64,000 nt of DNA from Bryum argenteum (lineage: Eukaryota; Streptophyta; Bryopsida; Bryales; Bryaceae): assembly GCA_037043015.1 (NCBI GenBank), contig CM073330.1, positions 3,621,263 through 3,685,262 of the forward strand. The letters run 5' to 3'. The notes under the pieces are model-generated. The model had not been told where the DNA came from. It saw only the letters and a list, made by a program, of their open reading frames with translations, and made no database searches. A program made the translations under genes and the position numbers. Position 1 is the stretch's first letter. Each line of letters begins with the position of its first letter. Of this stretch, positions 48,261-59,425 are shown piece by piece.

Positions 48261-50114
48261 ATGAGGTTGTTAGGTTTTTTGTTACATCTAAGGAGTTTGT
48301 TTTTTATTATTTTATTCTTTCACCATTTTCCACTTTTTCTTGCAAGCATTCATAATTTGCAAGGTGTGAAACTTGCTACAATACATATCGACGATGCTAT
48401 TTTTCAAACACATAAATCTACAAGTCTTTCTTTGATTCCAACGAGAAAGATTTGTGAAGGAGAAATTTCTTCATTATATGATGGTTTGAAGAGCTCTCAA
48501 GTTTTGATCTCTTCTAGTCTCAATCACACCTATGCAAAACTAGTTCAAACGCAAAGTTTTATTGATCAATGCATAGAAAAAATCACTGAGGATCAAGACT
48601 TAGTTTTCATGAATCTATTGAGAAACATAGAACAAAGTGTTCTATTTGCAAAAGAGTTGATAGGTAAAAATATTCCTCACACATCTTTAAGTGATTCATT
48701 GGAAAGAATCTCAAGAACCAACACATACAATTCACTTTTTTACAATAAATTAATGAATAAACCGAGAAAGGATATAATGACATTGGACAATTTTTTTGAA
48801 AACTACGTAAAAGAGGAAACAATACTTGATCAACCTCTACCTTTAGTGTCTACTATGGAAAAACTTCCTCTTCCACCAGTAGTAAGTATATTGATGAACA
48901 ATATGATTGTTGATTATTGTCCCTCCCACGTAAAGCTTCAAGACTATAGTGCAACCATTGCCCTTGATAAAGAATGCGGTGGTAAGTTTCATACACCCTC
49001 AAAATATGCCTATGGCGTATTTGCAGTTCAAATGCGTGCAGCTGTAAATGCAACAGGTGTTAGTAGCAGCTTCTATATCTCATCAGATGATATAAATCCA
49101 GATATTATTAGTTTTGATTTGATTGGAAATCTACCCAATCGTATACTTACCTCATATATTGTAAATGGTTCATACTTTGGACTAACTGAAACATATCACA
49201 TGGACTTTGACACATCTTTTCAATTCCATGAATATACTATTAAGTGGGATGCAAACTCTATTATATGGATGGTTGACAACTTGGTATTACGTACCTTAAG
49301 ATCTCATCGCGTCCATATTTATCCAACAAAACCAGGCCATTTTTTTGCACATATGTGGGATGCTTCAAATATTGATAGTGGAAAGTTTGTTGGGAAGATT
49401 GATTGGAAAAGCGGTCCATTTTTCATGCAATTTAATAACCTAGAAATTACATCCCCATTGAGTCCTAAACAATGGCGGCCACCTTCGCAAAGACAATTGT
49501 ATAGGGATGTACCCACACCACTTCAACCTTTAGTGATTGAATATTGTGGTTCAAACATTGCAATCAATGAGAATCTAAAGGATCTTTCCATCACTTATGA
49601 TAGCTTTGGATGTGGTGGTCGTTTACGTAGTCTAAATTCATACATTTCCGGAAGATTTAAAGCAAATATCCAATGTCCATCAGGGAATACTAGTGGGCTT
49701 CTTACTAGTTTTTATTTATCATCCGGTGAAGGTACTAGTGACCAAGATGAAATTGACTTTGAGTTTTTGGGTAATAATAAGGCTATTGTTCAAACGAATT
49801 TTTATGTGAATGGCACGGGTGGTCATGAACTATGGATCAATCTTGGGTTTGATTGTTCACATGATATTCACACCTATGCTATATACTACAACAAACATAA
49901 GATACAATGGTTCATTGATTCTAAACTAGTAAGAACAATTTTTCGAGATGAGCAAATTGAAAATCTCAAACCTTATCCAAAGAAACGTATGTTTGTATAT
50001 GTTTCTGTATGGAATGCTTCATTTGTTGCTAATGGTTTGTGGACAGGTAAATGGAACGGGAAAGATTTGCCTTTTGTGGCAAAATATAGTGATATTAGAG
50101 TACAATATCCTTGA
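48261..50114 (+). CDS. Secreted protein with two GH16 (XTH-type) domains, first one inactive
   Basis: A single uninterrupted frame of 617 codons. Residues 1-29 are a signal peptide (LLGFLLHLRSLFFIILFF). Residues about 60-165 are helical with Cys65 and a second Cys, and weakly recall a pectin methylesterase inhibitor. Two tandem GH16 domains related to xyloglucan endotransglucosylase/hydrolases follow (about 215-395 and 425-617). The second has the catalytic motif DEIDFEFLG (Glu497 nucleophile, Asp499, Glu501 acid/base) and an N-glycosylation site just after it (NGT). In the first the same place reads DIISFDLIG (281-289), so the nucleophile and the middle Asp are lost. The C-terminal XET_C extension of classical XTHs is absent. 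It is probably a wall glucan-modifying protein using only its second site. The start is the first ATG and gives the signal peptide. Confidence 0.88.
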   Translation: MRLLGFLLHLRSLFFIILFFHHFPLFLASIHNLQGVKLATIHIDDAIFQTHKSTSLSLIPTRKICEGEISSLYDGLKSSQVLISSSLNHTYAKLVQTQSFIDQCIEKITEDQDLVFMNLLRNIEQSVLFAKELIGKNIPHTSLSDSLERISRTNTYNSLFYNKLMNKPRKDIMTLDNFFENYVKEETILDQPLPLVSTMEKLPLPPVVSILMNNMIVDYCPSHVKLQDYSATIALDKECGGKFHTPSKYAYGVFAVQMRAAVNATGVSSSFYISSDDINPDIISFDLIGNLPNRILTSYIVNGSYFGLTETYHMDFDTSFQFHEYTIKWDANSIIWMVDNLVLRTLRSHRVHIYPTKPGHFFAHMWDASNIDSGKFVGKIDWKSGPFFMQFNNLEITSPLSPKQWRPPSQRQLYRDVPTPLQPLVIEYCGSNIAINENLKDLSITYDSFGCGGRLRSLNSYISGRFKANIQCPSGNTSGLLTSFYLSSGEGTSDQDEIDFEFLGNNKAIVQTNFYVNGTGGHELWINLGFDCSHDIHTYAIYYNKHKIQWFIDSKLVRTIFRDEQIENLKPYPKKRMFVYVSVWNASFVANGLWTGKWNGKDLPFVAKYSDIRVQYP

Positions 50115-51321
50115 CCCATATCAAGGTTGTCATATGGGGCGTGTTGAGGTGATCGGGCGGGCAAATCCGGCAGACAAGTTGTCACACGCGGGCGGCCCGC
50201 GTGCCCTATCTTACAAACTTGACCCATATAAATCTTTTTCAAAATCTCATTGAATCATTAGGTGTATATCGAGGACTTAAGTCCAATATATCAAAAGTTT
50301 ATATGAATATAAATATCGGCTAGAATAAACTACTCTACTGACATGCATACTCTATAAATCGGTATGAGATTAAAACTTCCATTTAAGTCTTTTGATAAAA
50401 TTATTACTTAGAATTTTGTTTTATTTTTTAACATGCAAAGCCAAGAATTGCTAAAAATACACCTTGGACTATTTAGCTTTATTTTTAATTTTTTTTCTAC
50501 TTGTACCCAAGTTTTTGGAAGGGTAGCATGCAAAATCTTAAGTGCTTATGTTACTTCCTATTTGAGATCATATTGTTCAAATAGAGACAAAAGTGTTTTT
50601 AAACGACGTTGAGGTTTAAAGGTAGATGTTTTCTAAAGTGCAATATTTGCGTGGAAGCTTCAAATTTTTTATACATTTGTAGTTGAGAACATGATAAAAA
50701 AAATTGGCCAAAATTCATGTCTTTAAGACATATATGAAAGTTTTAAAGAAATAGCTATTTTGGTGGTGTAGATAGGCTATTAAACTGATTTGGATTTATT
50801 AGAATTTGAAAATTTACTCTTTGAGGATTTACTAGAATTTGAAAATTTACTCTTTGAGGATTTACTAGAACTTGAAAATTTACTCTTTGAAAAAAAGAAG
50901 AAGACAAAAGGTGTTGTTACGTACGTTGGCCATGTTAATATTTATTGAGATTTTACTCATTGAAGGTAAAACCTTCAAAGCACTCAACAAATTTTGCACA
51001 TCCTTTTTAGTTTCCTCTTATTTTAGGAGTTACTCACTCTCTTAGTGCAAAATTCAAATTTGGGCGTCAACACTTGGTATATTGCCATATATTCTCAAAA
51101 TGTTGCCAAAAAGAAATTTGCTTGTATAACTTTTCAAAGATTTTTTTGAAATGAAGGTTTTACTTCTTATCAATGCCTCATTTAGTACATGTAACGTGGA
51201 ATGTTTATATTGTTCAAAAGCCTAAGACATCATTTTTTCATTTAGATTGTAATCCAACATTTTTCACATGCCTTTTTATTGTCAAAACTAATCTTTGTAT
51301 TTAAATTTAAGCTTATTAGAG
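50115..51321. other. Spacer with 33-bp tandem repeat
   Basis: At 50792-50892 a 33-bp unit with AGAATTTGAAAATTTACTC is present three times (starts 50792, 50825, 50858). A GC-rich patch at 50130-50210 follows the GH16 stop codon. No gene recognised. Confidence 0.6.
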
Positions 51322-51701
51322 AAGTCCGCTAAGTACGACGAACTAGGGACCGAAACACCCAGTTTTGGTCGGACTCCGGACCATATGGGCACCAAATTTT
51401 CACTCTAAGATCAAAGTGAGGACTAAAATAAAAAATGCATGATTTTGATGGTTTTCTGAGTTTGGTCCCTGGTTCAACTTGGTGCTCTGTCCGCAACTTG
51501 ATGCACGGAAGAACGCAGAAGAACGAAGGAGCACGACTGTTGTTCATGTGTGTGAGAAGGTCCCTAGTTTACAACTGGTCGCCGCTTTGATGCATTTGGT
51601 TCCTAGATTGTTCTACTTAGCCGATAAGTGAAAATAGGGCATGAAACGACGAACTGAGGACCAAATGCTAGGGTCCAAATTGGCGACTACTTAGAGGATT
51701 T
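51322..51701. mobile_element. Possible MITE with AAGTCCGCTAAGTA ends
   Basis: The left end AAGTCCGCTAAGTACG and the complement of the right end, AAATCCTCTAAGTAGTCG, are similar over about 16 bp. The interior repeats AACTAGGGACC/GGTCCCTAG motifs. No coding capacity; the target duplication is unclear. Confidence 0.45.
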
Positions 51702-52471
51702 ATCTGTTGTCATGTAAAAAATTTATCATTTTCAAAAAATAAATTATATGTCTTACAATATAAACAAGTGTAGACATACACCTAATCTATTTACAGACAA
51801 GATACCAAAAATGCTTAGTTCCTCATTTCTCTATACATAATATTATTAGCCTACACCTTTCAATGTCTTGCTTTCCACCACATGAGGATCAAAAGTCCTA
51901 TTCATCCATAAATATCATGATCTCATATGGTCTTATGACCTCTTTCCAATGCGTAATTAGATGGGATAGTTTTTGTGTTCCTAGTTATATGCACCAATTT
52001 AACTTCTAATCGTTTGTTTTAAAGACAATAGAGAGATGAATTATGAAAATGCTTGTCTTGCCTCTTTATGAATTTCTCATTTCAAGCGTGCAATTAGGAG
52101 TGTGTATTTCTTTCATAGAGGCTACTATGTCAAGAAAAAAAAATGTGTTGAAATGCAGAGTGGGTATGACTTGGAGACATTTTCGACGACATCGCATGGC
52201 TCACGGCAGTAAAACTTTAATATGTTGTAATGCTTATGCACATTAAATTATCCTCACATCTCAAATATAAGCATAAATAATGGTTCTAACTCAAAAGAGG
52301 CATAGTCAAAAAACACCTTTTTCTCAGAACCAATATTAGACACGTAAAAGCTCCAAGCAAATACTTTGACAAGGAAATTATGGTCCTAAGTAGATTCCAA
52401 AGTCATTTAGGAAAAAATTAGAGCTCCTCGATCAAGTATGCGTTTTCAAATGTATTCCTATTATTAAATAA
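51702..52471. other. Spacer, downstream of the cullin pseudogene
   Basis: AT-rich; no gene or repeat recognised. Confidence 0.45.
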
Positions 52472-53511
52472 CTAAGCAAGATACCTAAACATATTAGAAT
52501 TGTCGTTGTCACGCTCTAAGAATTCGCGGGCGATCAAGTCCTCAATTCGCTTCTTGATTACCTTCAAATCAGGCTGGTACACAATATGGTTCATATGAGT
52601 GGTTACAAGTTACAACATAACATTACATGTCTTTTCATAGCAAAAGTTGAAACCGAGAAAACTACAATAGTATACATGATCGAGTAATGGAACAAAACGC
52701 ACCTTAAACATCCGACTAAGCTTCTCAATGCATTCCGTGATCAATTGGTGAAGAAGCATTTCTTTCCGACTTTTCATAATGTGGACAATGGCTGCATCTA
52801 TGGCATAACGCCGGTCGTTGTCTACAACTTCTTGCACCTTCTTTGACTTCTCATCCATTAGTCGCATGGGAATCTTGATCTTCCTCAACTTATCAGTAAA
52901 CTTAGTGTTGAACTCAAACGTGTCTTCTTGTCCAACCATCTTCGTATCTGGATCCTTACTAAGAATTTTATACTTTCCACATGAAAGCGAATGCAAGACC
53001 CTCGCGACGTCATCGTCCGTGAGGTTCACTTGTTTCTTGATATCATTGTAGCTCAATTGATCCTCACCATTGAACAACATTAGTATGGCAGTTTGATAGG
53101 TTGTCACAATAAGCTCGACATGCTTGGTATCAAACTTTCCTATTACTTTACATGATCCCAAGGAGTAGATCCATGTTAGTTTCCGTGGCTCACTTCTTTT
53201 TGTCTTGTAGTACTCCTTATATGCCTCGATGCATTTCACCATCTCTCTTGGTAATGCGACTGTCTTGTAACTAGGCCACTTGATAGTGTTCAAAACAGTC
53301 ACTGACATGTCAACATCCATGTTTGTGTTTGGGTTTGCAGCCACATACTTTTTGAAATCCGACTAGTTCTCCGACGCAACTTGAATGTCAGTTAACTGCA
53401 AAATGTTCACAAACAATATCTTAATTACTCATTATAAAAATAATAACAACGACCAATGCAAGTTAGGAAGCAAGTAACTAGATGACAATCTTGCATTCCA
53501 TGTCCAAATGC

Positions 53512-53536
53512 ATAAAAAAAAAAAAAAAAAAAAAAC
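53512..53536. repeat. Poly-A tract in cullin intron
   Basis: About 25 A residues, nearly uninterrupted, on the plus strand between the second and third cullin exons. Confidence 0.9.
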
Positions 53537-54803
53537 ATGAATTAGTGAATTACCATGCCGTCCATCTTCGAGGTGAAATGTGCTCCACACTGCTCTTTCA
53601 TCTTCATCAAGATCCTGTGCTCGTAATCTTCACTAACACTGTTGTCGAAGAGTAGGCATCTGGCTAGTTTCTTCCTACAAAACTCTCCAAACAAGTCCTT
53701 GTTATGGAGGTAGGCAAGAAACTTCACCACCTTTTGTAGAGTGTCTTCCATAGCCTCCTCGCTTAGCTTCTGGTTTCCACCTTTCTTCAAGAGACTGTCG
53801 CAATACGATGCAAGGAGCTCTGCACTAGTTCTTCCGACCACATCCTTGTTGCACAAGACTTCAAAAGCTTCCTTCATCGCCTTCTGAAAGACAACATGAT
53901 TACCAAAGCACTCCGTGACTTAGCCAAGAGTCTTATCATGAAGATCAAGAACTCTCTGAACAAAACCCTGCTCTTGTACTCCACCACTATCCTTCTTCTC
54001 AACCTTTTTCTTACTGGCCGCATCATCGGTAGCTTGCTTGACAAGGGCGATTCCCTCATCTGTAACATGCTTTTGAAAAATGGCTGCAACAGGCTCCAGT
54101 CCATTCGAAATTGGCGAAAAGAGGCGATACACTCTCGAAAGATCCTCAACTTTGCCATCTCTTAAGAGAGCAATGCATCCTGAATGCTCCTTCTCAAGTA
54201 ACTGTAACTGACAGTACTGAGAAAGCAGTTCCTCTTGCACGGTCTTCAACAACTTCGTCTCAGTGCTAGCATGTAGATAGTGACCAACCCTGTCCTTCTC
54301 CTGTTGCAAGCACTCCTCAACCTTGATCATGAAATCAGGACCCGATAATTCTTGAATCCACGACGAGGCGTTCCTCTTGTAAAAAGCGCCGGTATCTTCG
54401 AGCATGAAGGTCTCGAAATCAATCTCGTAGGCGTTCGTCTGGCCCATCCCCATCTTAACGAAGAAATCCACGCCACTGTTGAGGAGTGCCCGATCAATAT
54501 GATCGCCTTCCCGTTCGCGGTTGATCATGGCGATCATTGTGTCCTTCACATCGACGTTCATCTCAACGTACACCCAGTCCCGGAAACACTTGACACCGGC
54601 TTCGCCCACCGTTCGGACAGTGGAATCGCTTAAACTGATTACAGAGATGCGAAAACGATCTAGGTAATTGAGACAGCGAGAGAACCATCTGACGAGGACC
54701 ATGTAATGATTCCATCGCTTTTCAAGCTCCTTGAGCATGTGCTCGCCCTGCTTTTCTCGAAGTGCCGGTAACACCGTGAAGAGAATGTACTCCACCATAG
54801 ACT

Positions 54804-55426
54804 GGGTGATAGTCTGGTTGGGGTACCCAAAAAGGTTGTCCCATGAACAATTGCACTCTATGCTGGTGTGACAAACATATCCATTTTTAAACTGTAATAC
54901 AATAAGACTTCATTAGATGTGGTTTTAGTTGTCTATACTTATAATGTATCAAGAAAAAAAATTAGAAATTAAAAAAAATATTTTGAAGTAATTTTATTTG
55001 ATTTTTTAGTTGAAAAAGTAAGTCATGTCCCAATAATCTAAAATCCATAGAATCAAGCAAATGGAATATCAACCATTTTTATTTTAATATAATTTTTGAA
55101 TATGACCTACATCTTCTTGTATAGAATACAAAATAATTTATTTAATAATAAAAAAATTAATTCATTGTGCACTATAATGCCTGCAAATCCCCAAATTCAG
55201 CACTTTTTCCCTCATCTATGAATGGATCCAAAAAAAATAAAAAATCTAAAAGAAAATCTATAGGCATATATACTTTGATTTTAGTGAGGTGCATGATATT
55301 TTATTTTCTATTTTAGGGTCTTTTTACTTGATTAAAATGACTAAATTAGACAAACTTTGGAGGCTTTCAATAAAAATAACCTAATTAGTGTGTCCAAAAA
55401 GTGATACCCCAAGCTTACCATTGCCC
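54804..55426 (-). mobile_element. 623-bp element, copy 1, inside the cullin coding sequence
   Basis: On the minus strand it begins GGGCAATGGTAAGCTTGGGG and ends CCAACCAGACTATCACCC. The end, reverse-complemented, matches the start at 17 of 24 positions. GACT flanks both sides on the plus strand (54800-54803 and 55427-55430). Removing the element and one GACT restores an unbroken cullin frame (AAA GAG TCT ATG GTG). It encodes no protein. It equals the copy at 56248-56870 in inverted orientation; I found no difference by eye. Confidence 0.95.
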
Positions 55427-55677
55427 GACTCTTTGTATTTTTCAAAGATCGGCTTAGCATAGTCGTGTGGTGGGCCTTGGGTGCACATCGTATAGACTAA
55501 GAAGTAAGTCTCCATGAGAGACTCGGGCCCCTCCCATTCCAGCACTTGGGAGTAAAGCTTCTGATCTGAATACTCGAGCTCCTCTCCTGACGCGAATTCC
55601 AGCAGATTCGTGACCTTGGTGAAGCTTTCGTGGATGACGCTCCATCCTTGCTCAAACCTGATCACCTTCCTCGCCAT

Positions 55678-56247
55678 GGTCTCCGACTCTTCGTCCTTCT
55701 CCGACGATCGAAAAGCAAGCCTCGCCGCTTCTCCCCCCGATTATCCTTCACCCCACCGAAAGCAGTGCCGCCACGCCCAAACGACCGATCTTACTCTTCC
55801 ACAAATGCCAACGAATTGTGAGAAGCTACCTTCGCTCTTGTGAGGACTCCGTCTTCCTTTCACTCTCTATTTATGCTTTGGGATGAACCGACTCACAAGG
55901 CTTGAAATTACTTCTAGGCTTGCCATGTCCTCTTGCGTAAGTTGTTTTTTCTAACGAGGAATGATCCTAACCCCAAGTCAACCCTAAGTCTCTTCGAAGA
56001 AGGGGAGTATGAATACCAGGAATAGACGTTTCTCAGACTCTTGTAAACTACGTTGCCATTTTTTTGTTCAAACACCTTGTACCATTCATTGTTGGTACTT
56101 TTGGCAGATTTTTATGACCTTCGTGATATAAATAATAATGGATTATTTTCTAATCTTAATTTTCTTTTTCATGTGTTTCAATACTCGACTTTTGGAGGCC
56201 CAAGGGGCACGAAGCTTCTACTTCTCCTAAAAATTTGCAAGGTAGTG
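55678..56247. other. Upstream flank of the cullin pseudogene
   Basis: A short spacer between the first cullin exon and the second copy of the 623-bp element. It probably holds the old cullin promoter. No independent gene recognised. Confidence 0.5.
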
Positions 56248-56870
56248 GGGCAATGGTAAGCTTGGGGTATCACTTTTTGGACACACTAATTAGGTTATTT
56301 TTATTGAAAGCCTCCAAAGTTTGTCTAATTTAGTCATTTTAATCAAGTAAAAAGACCCTAAAATAGAAAATAAAATATCATGCACCTCACTAAAATCAAA
56401 GTATATATGCCTATAGATTTTCTTTTAGATTTTTTATTTTTTTTGGATCCATTCATAGATGAGGGAAAAAGTGCTGAATTTGGGGATTTGCAGGCATTAT
56501 AGTGCACAATGAATTAATTTTTTTATTATTAAATAAATTATTTTGTATTCTATACAAGAAGATGTAGGTCATATTCAAAAATTATATTAAAATAAAAATG
56601 GTTGATATTCCATTTGCTTGATTCTATGGATTTTAGATTATTGGGACATGACTTACTTTTTCAACTAAAAAATCAAATAAAATTACTTCAAAATATTTTT
56701 TTTAATTTCTAATTTTTTTTCTTGATACATTATAAGTATAGACAACTAAAACCACATCTAATGAAGTCTTATTGTATTACAGTTTAAAAATGGATATGTT
56801 TGTCACACCAGCATAGAGTGCAATTGTTCATGGGACAACCTTTTTGGGTACCCCAACCAGACTATCACCC
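56248..56870 (+). mobile_element. 623-bp element, copy 2
   Basis: Same sequence and length as 54804-55426 in the opposite orientation, but flanked by its own duplication AGTG (56244-56247 and 56871-56874). Different duplications mean two separate insertions, not an inverted duplication of the locus. Confidence 0.95.
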
Positions 56871-57093
56871 AGTGTGGACTTTTATTTCTTAATTGAGTGG
56901 TCTCAAAATTTTGAGTGTAGAGTTTTGTACTGTATAAAACGTTGTACTCTAAGTTTGGCTTGGAAGATCTAAAAGCATTTGGTTGAGACTAGGCAATTGA
57001 AATTTCTTTGGGCATATTGAAAGATTTTTAATTTCTTTCTGGAAAAGAAAAGATGAAACTAAAAAAACACGGGGTACTACACTACTATGCACT

Positions 57094-57334
57094 TTAACCC
57101 TTAAACGTCATATGCTTTCCTGATACCACACCCAAAATCTCTTTTAAACTCCATTTTTAGCATTATTCTATTTTTAATTTGCTTGAGCTCTATTTTAAGA
57201 AAGTATAGATCTCTTTAAGGTACTCAGTTTGGAATTCTAAAAATTCCATCTGGTAGAATGGAGTGTAAGTTATGAGCAAGATTCTCTCAAAAAAAACCCA
57301 ACCCCTCGGGCTGGGTCTGACGTTTAAGGGTTAA
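57094..57334. mobile_element. TTAA-type MITE, copy G (241 bp)
   Basis: The ends TTAACCCTTAAACGTCA and its exact complement are perfect over 17 bp. Non-coding, and apparently a recent insertion. Confidence 0.9.
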
Positions 57335-59425
57335 GTAAGAAGGGGTATAATTTGCACATTTTGGTTTATTTCTCTCAGTGGATTATTTGCCAGATGAGGA
57401 TTATTTACTTTAGAAGCACGAGGATTCGGAAAGCCCAGGAGGAAGTGTGGGGTGTCTTATCTGTACCAAAAATTAGGGAGTTGGATAGTTCAAGTTAATG
57501 CCCATTTCATTGCAATGCACAAATCTCATTGATCCACATTTTACACACTTATTAGTTTCTTGTGAAAAAAAATCTTACTGAGTTTATTTTTGTCACCTTA
57601 TTAAAATAAACATGTAAATCCTATTGACTCTTGACTTACCAATTACGCAATAAAAGAGTTGGTTCTTTAAATTTTGTTACTTTTAGTTGTGACAAGCCCT
57701 TGAAGTTTTGAATTTATTCCACATTGTTTGATTGGCAATTTGGGGCTGAATGAGTTGAAACTCCATACTTAGATAAAAGAACATCAATTTTTTTCTATGA
57801 ATACCAAATCTTTTGAGAAGGCTTATATGAAGCCAATGGAGAATTCGTAAGACTTTTTTATCTAAATAATAAAAATTCCAATTTAGAGCCTCATGACTCA
57901 TGAGGTATGTATATTTTGAATTGAAATTCAATTCCAAGAAGAATCTTCTTGGAATTTTTATTGGATATTAACCTTTACCCAAAAAATAAGAGTAACCTTT
58001 ACCCTCTTTTTCAACTATAGAATGCTTGGGCATCCAAATCTATGGGTTTAAATTAAGTTCAAGAGGAAACTTCAAGTCATTCTGTTACAAGACTTTTAGA
58101 GACACTTTAAATGAGGAGTGAAGTGGATCGTAGAGTCAAAAGATGAACAACTTCTTCAACGTGATTGGGGTGAATGTACAATACCCTCCAACAAGTCTTG
58201 CAACCATTTTGTGAACTCTTGAAATTCTCTAATTCATTTTCAAAATGGGAGGATTTTATCAAATTTATCCTATTAAATCTTTTGTGTTATGGACCCTTCA
58301 CGTGTTCATAAAATTTCAATCTTAAAAAACAAAATCTCTATTTTTGATGAATTATTTTATCTTTTTCACTTAATTTCAAAAAAAATTAACTGAGAAATAT
58401 ATATGATCACTACTAGGGTGAACAAGGAGTAACCACGCTCGTGACGTAGCTTTTTACACTAGAAAGTAGCTCTGACGTACTAACTTAAACGTGGCTTAAA
58501 CCATAGATAAACGTTATTACCAATCGAGCCACGTCGCAGTGCTGGCTATAGCCACGTTCATGGTAGGCATAGGGAACGTTTGTTCCCAAGACATGTTCCC
58601 TTTCTGGGAGGACAAAGAGCACTGCCACGTCATCATTTACTGACGTGGGTATACAATCCACTTGGCATTTAGGGCCTGATTTTACCAAAGATTATTTACT
58701 GAAGAGTGAAAATGTGGATTATTTTTTATGGGAGTAATTCGTGAGTAAATTCTCACCCTATTTTTTCCATTCTCAGTTTAGAATTCATATTAAATCATTT
58801 ACCATGAATAGTAATTTGCTTTATGGGAAATGCCGTCGGTGAGCAAATCTGAGCTTGCCACGTGTATCCTTTTCTTTGGTGCCATGAATTTGAGTTTGGG
58901 GTTAAAATAAGAGACCTTAGACATTTTTTAGTATTATTAGATAATCTTAATATCCCATATTTAGATTCTTTGGGGTATGGGTCAAGCTCTGATTGGCTGA
59001 ATGATTAGGTGCATACTTGCTACCCATGTTATATTTGGGCCTTATTTTCAGGATTTCAGTCATCGGCAAGGATTGGAAAGTTGCCTTAAATTAAGGATCT
59101 GAGTTGTAAACGTGGCATCGGCAAGGATTGGAAAGCTGAAAAGTGAATTTGAATGCAAACTCATACGTATTGCCAGGGGCCATAATGGCAAAGTGTATAT
59201 TGTTTCTGTCATCCAAGTGGTCAAGAGGAGTTTGTCCTTTTCACAAAAATGGTCCCTTTCCTGTATTCTATATTCAAGAACTATCTACATCTCCGTTTTG
59301 ATTTACAATGCCTCCGCTTCACATGATCTGCATTACAGTTTGAACAAAAAGTTCTAAAGCATGACCTGTACGCAAGTTAGATATTTACAGATGAATCCCC
59401 CACTAACTCGAGCAGATCTCCACTC
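57335..59425. other. Spacer, no gene recognised
   Basis: AT-rich to 58400. A CACTACTAG motif at about 58410 lacks a partner end. The words ATCGGCAAGGATTGGAAAG occur twice (about 59062 and 59116) near the 3' end of the next gene. Short frames show no motif. Confidence 0.5.

Larger units (their letters stand above)
52472..55677 (-). pseudogene. CUL1: CUL1-type cullin, interrupted by an insertion and two nonsense codons
   Basis: Exons on the minus strand (55427-55677, 53555-54799, 52703-53395, 52472-52573) cover a whole CUL1-type cullin, the scaffold of SCF ubiquitin ligases. They run from RFEQGWSVIHESF and CTQGPPHDYAKPIFEKYKE through LDLHDKTLG and [14 protein letters not shown] to [14 protein letters not shown], which keeps the neddylated Lys. 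The end is NSNMFRYLA, the usual terminus. Three lesions are visible. A 623-bp transposon lies inside the codons for KES-MVEY. A TAA at 53920-53922 stands where a Tyr is conserved ([14 protein letters not shown]). A TAG at 53363-53365 stands where Gln is usual (SEN-stop-SDF). The introns remain, so this is not a retrocopy. Splice sites within the transposon could remove part of it, but not the two stops. Confidence 0.9.

Noticed and set aside
53363-53922. Reassigned stop codons in the cullin gene
   Set aside because: TAA replaces Tyr and TAG replaces Gln, no single reassignment fits, and the gene itself ends with TAG; nuclear plant code plus decay is simpler.
54801-56873. Large inverted duplication of a cullin intron
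   Set aside because: The identical segments stop exactly at different 4-bp direct repeats (GACT and AGTG), which fits two transposon insertions better than duplication.
58405-58700. CACTACTAG motif as the end of a second CACTA element
   Set aside because: No reverse-complement end with a matching 3-bp duplication was found downstream.
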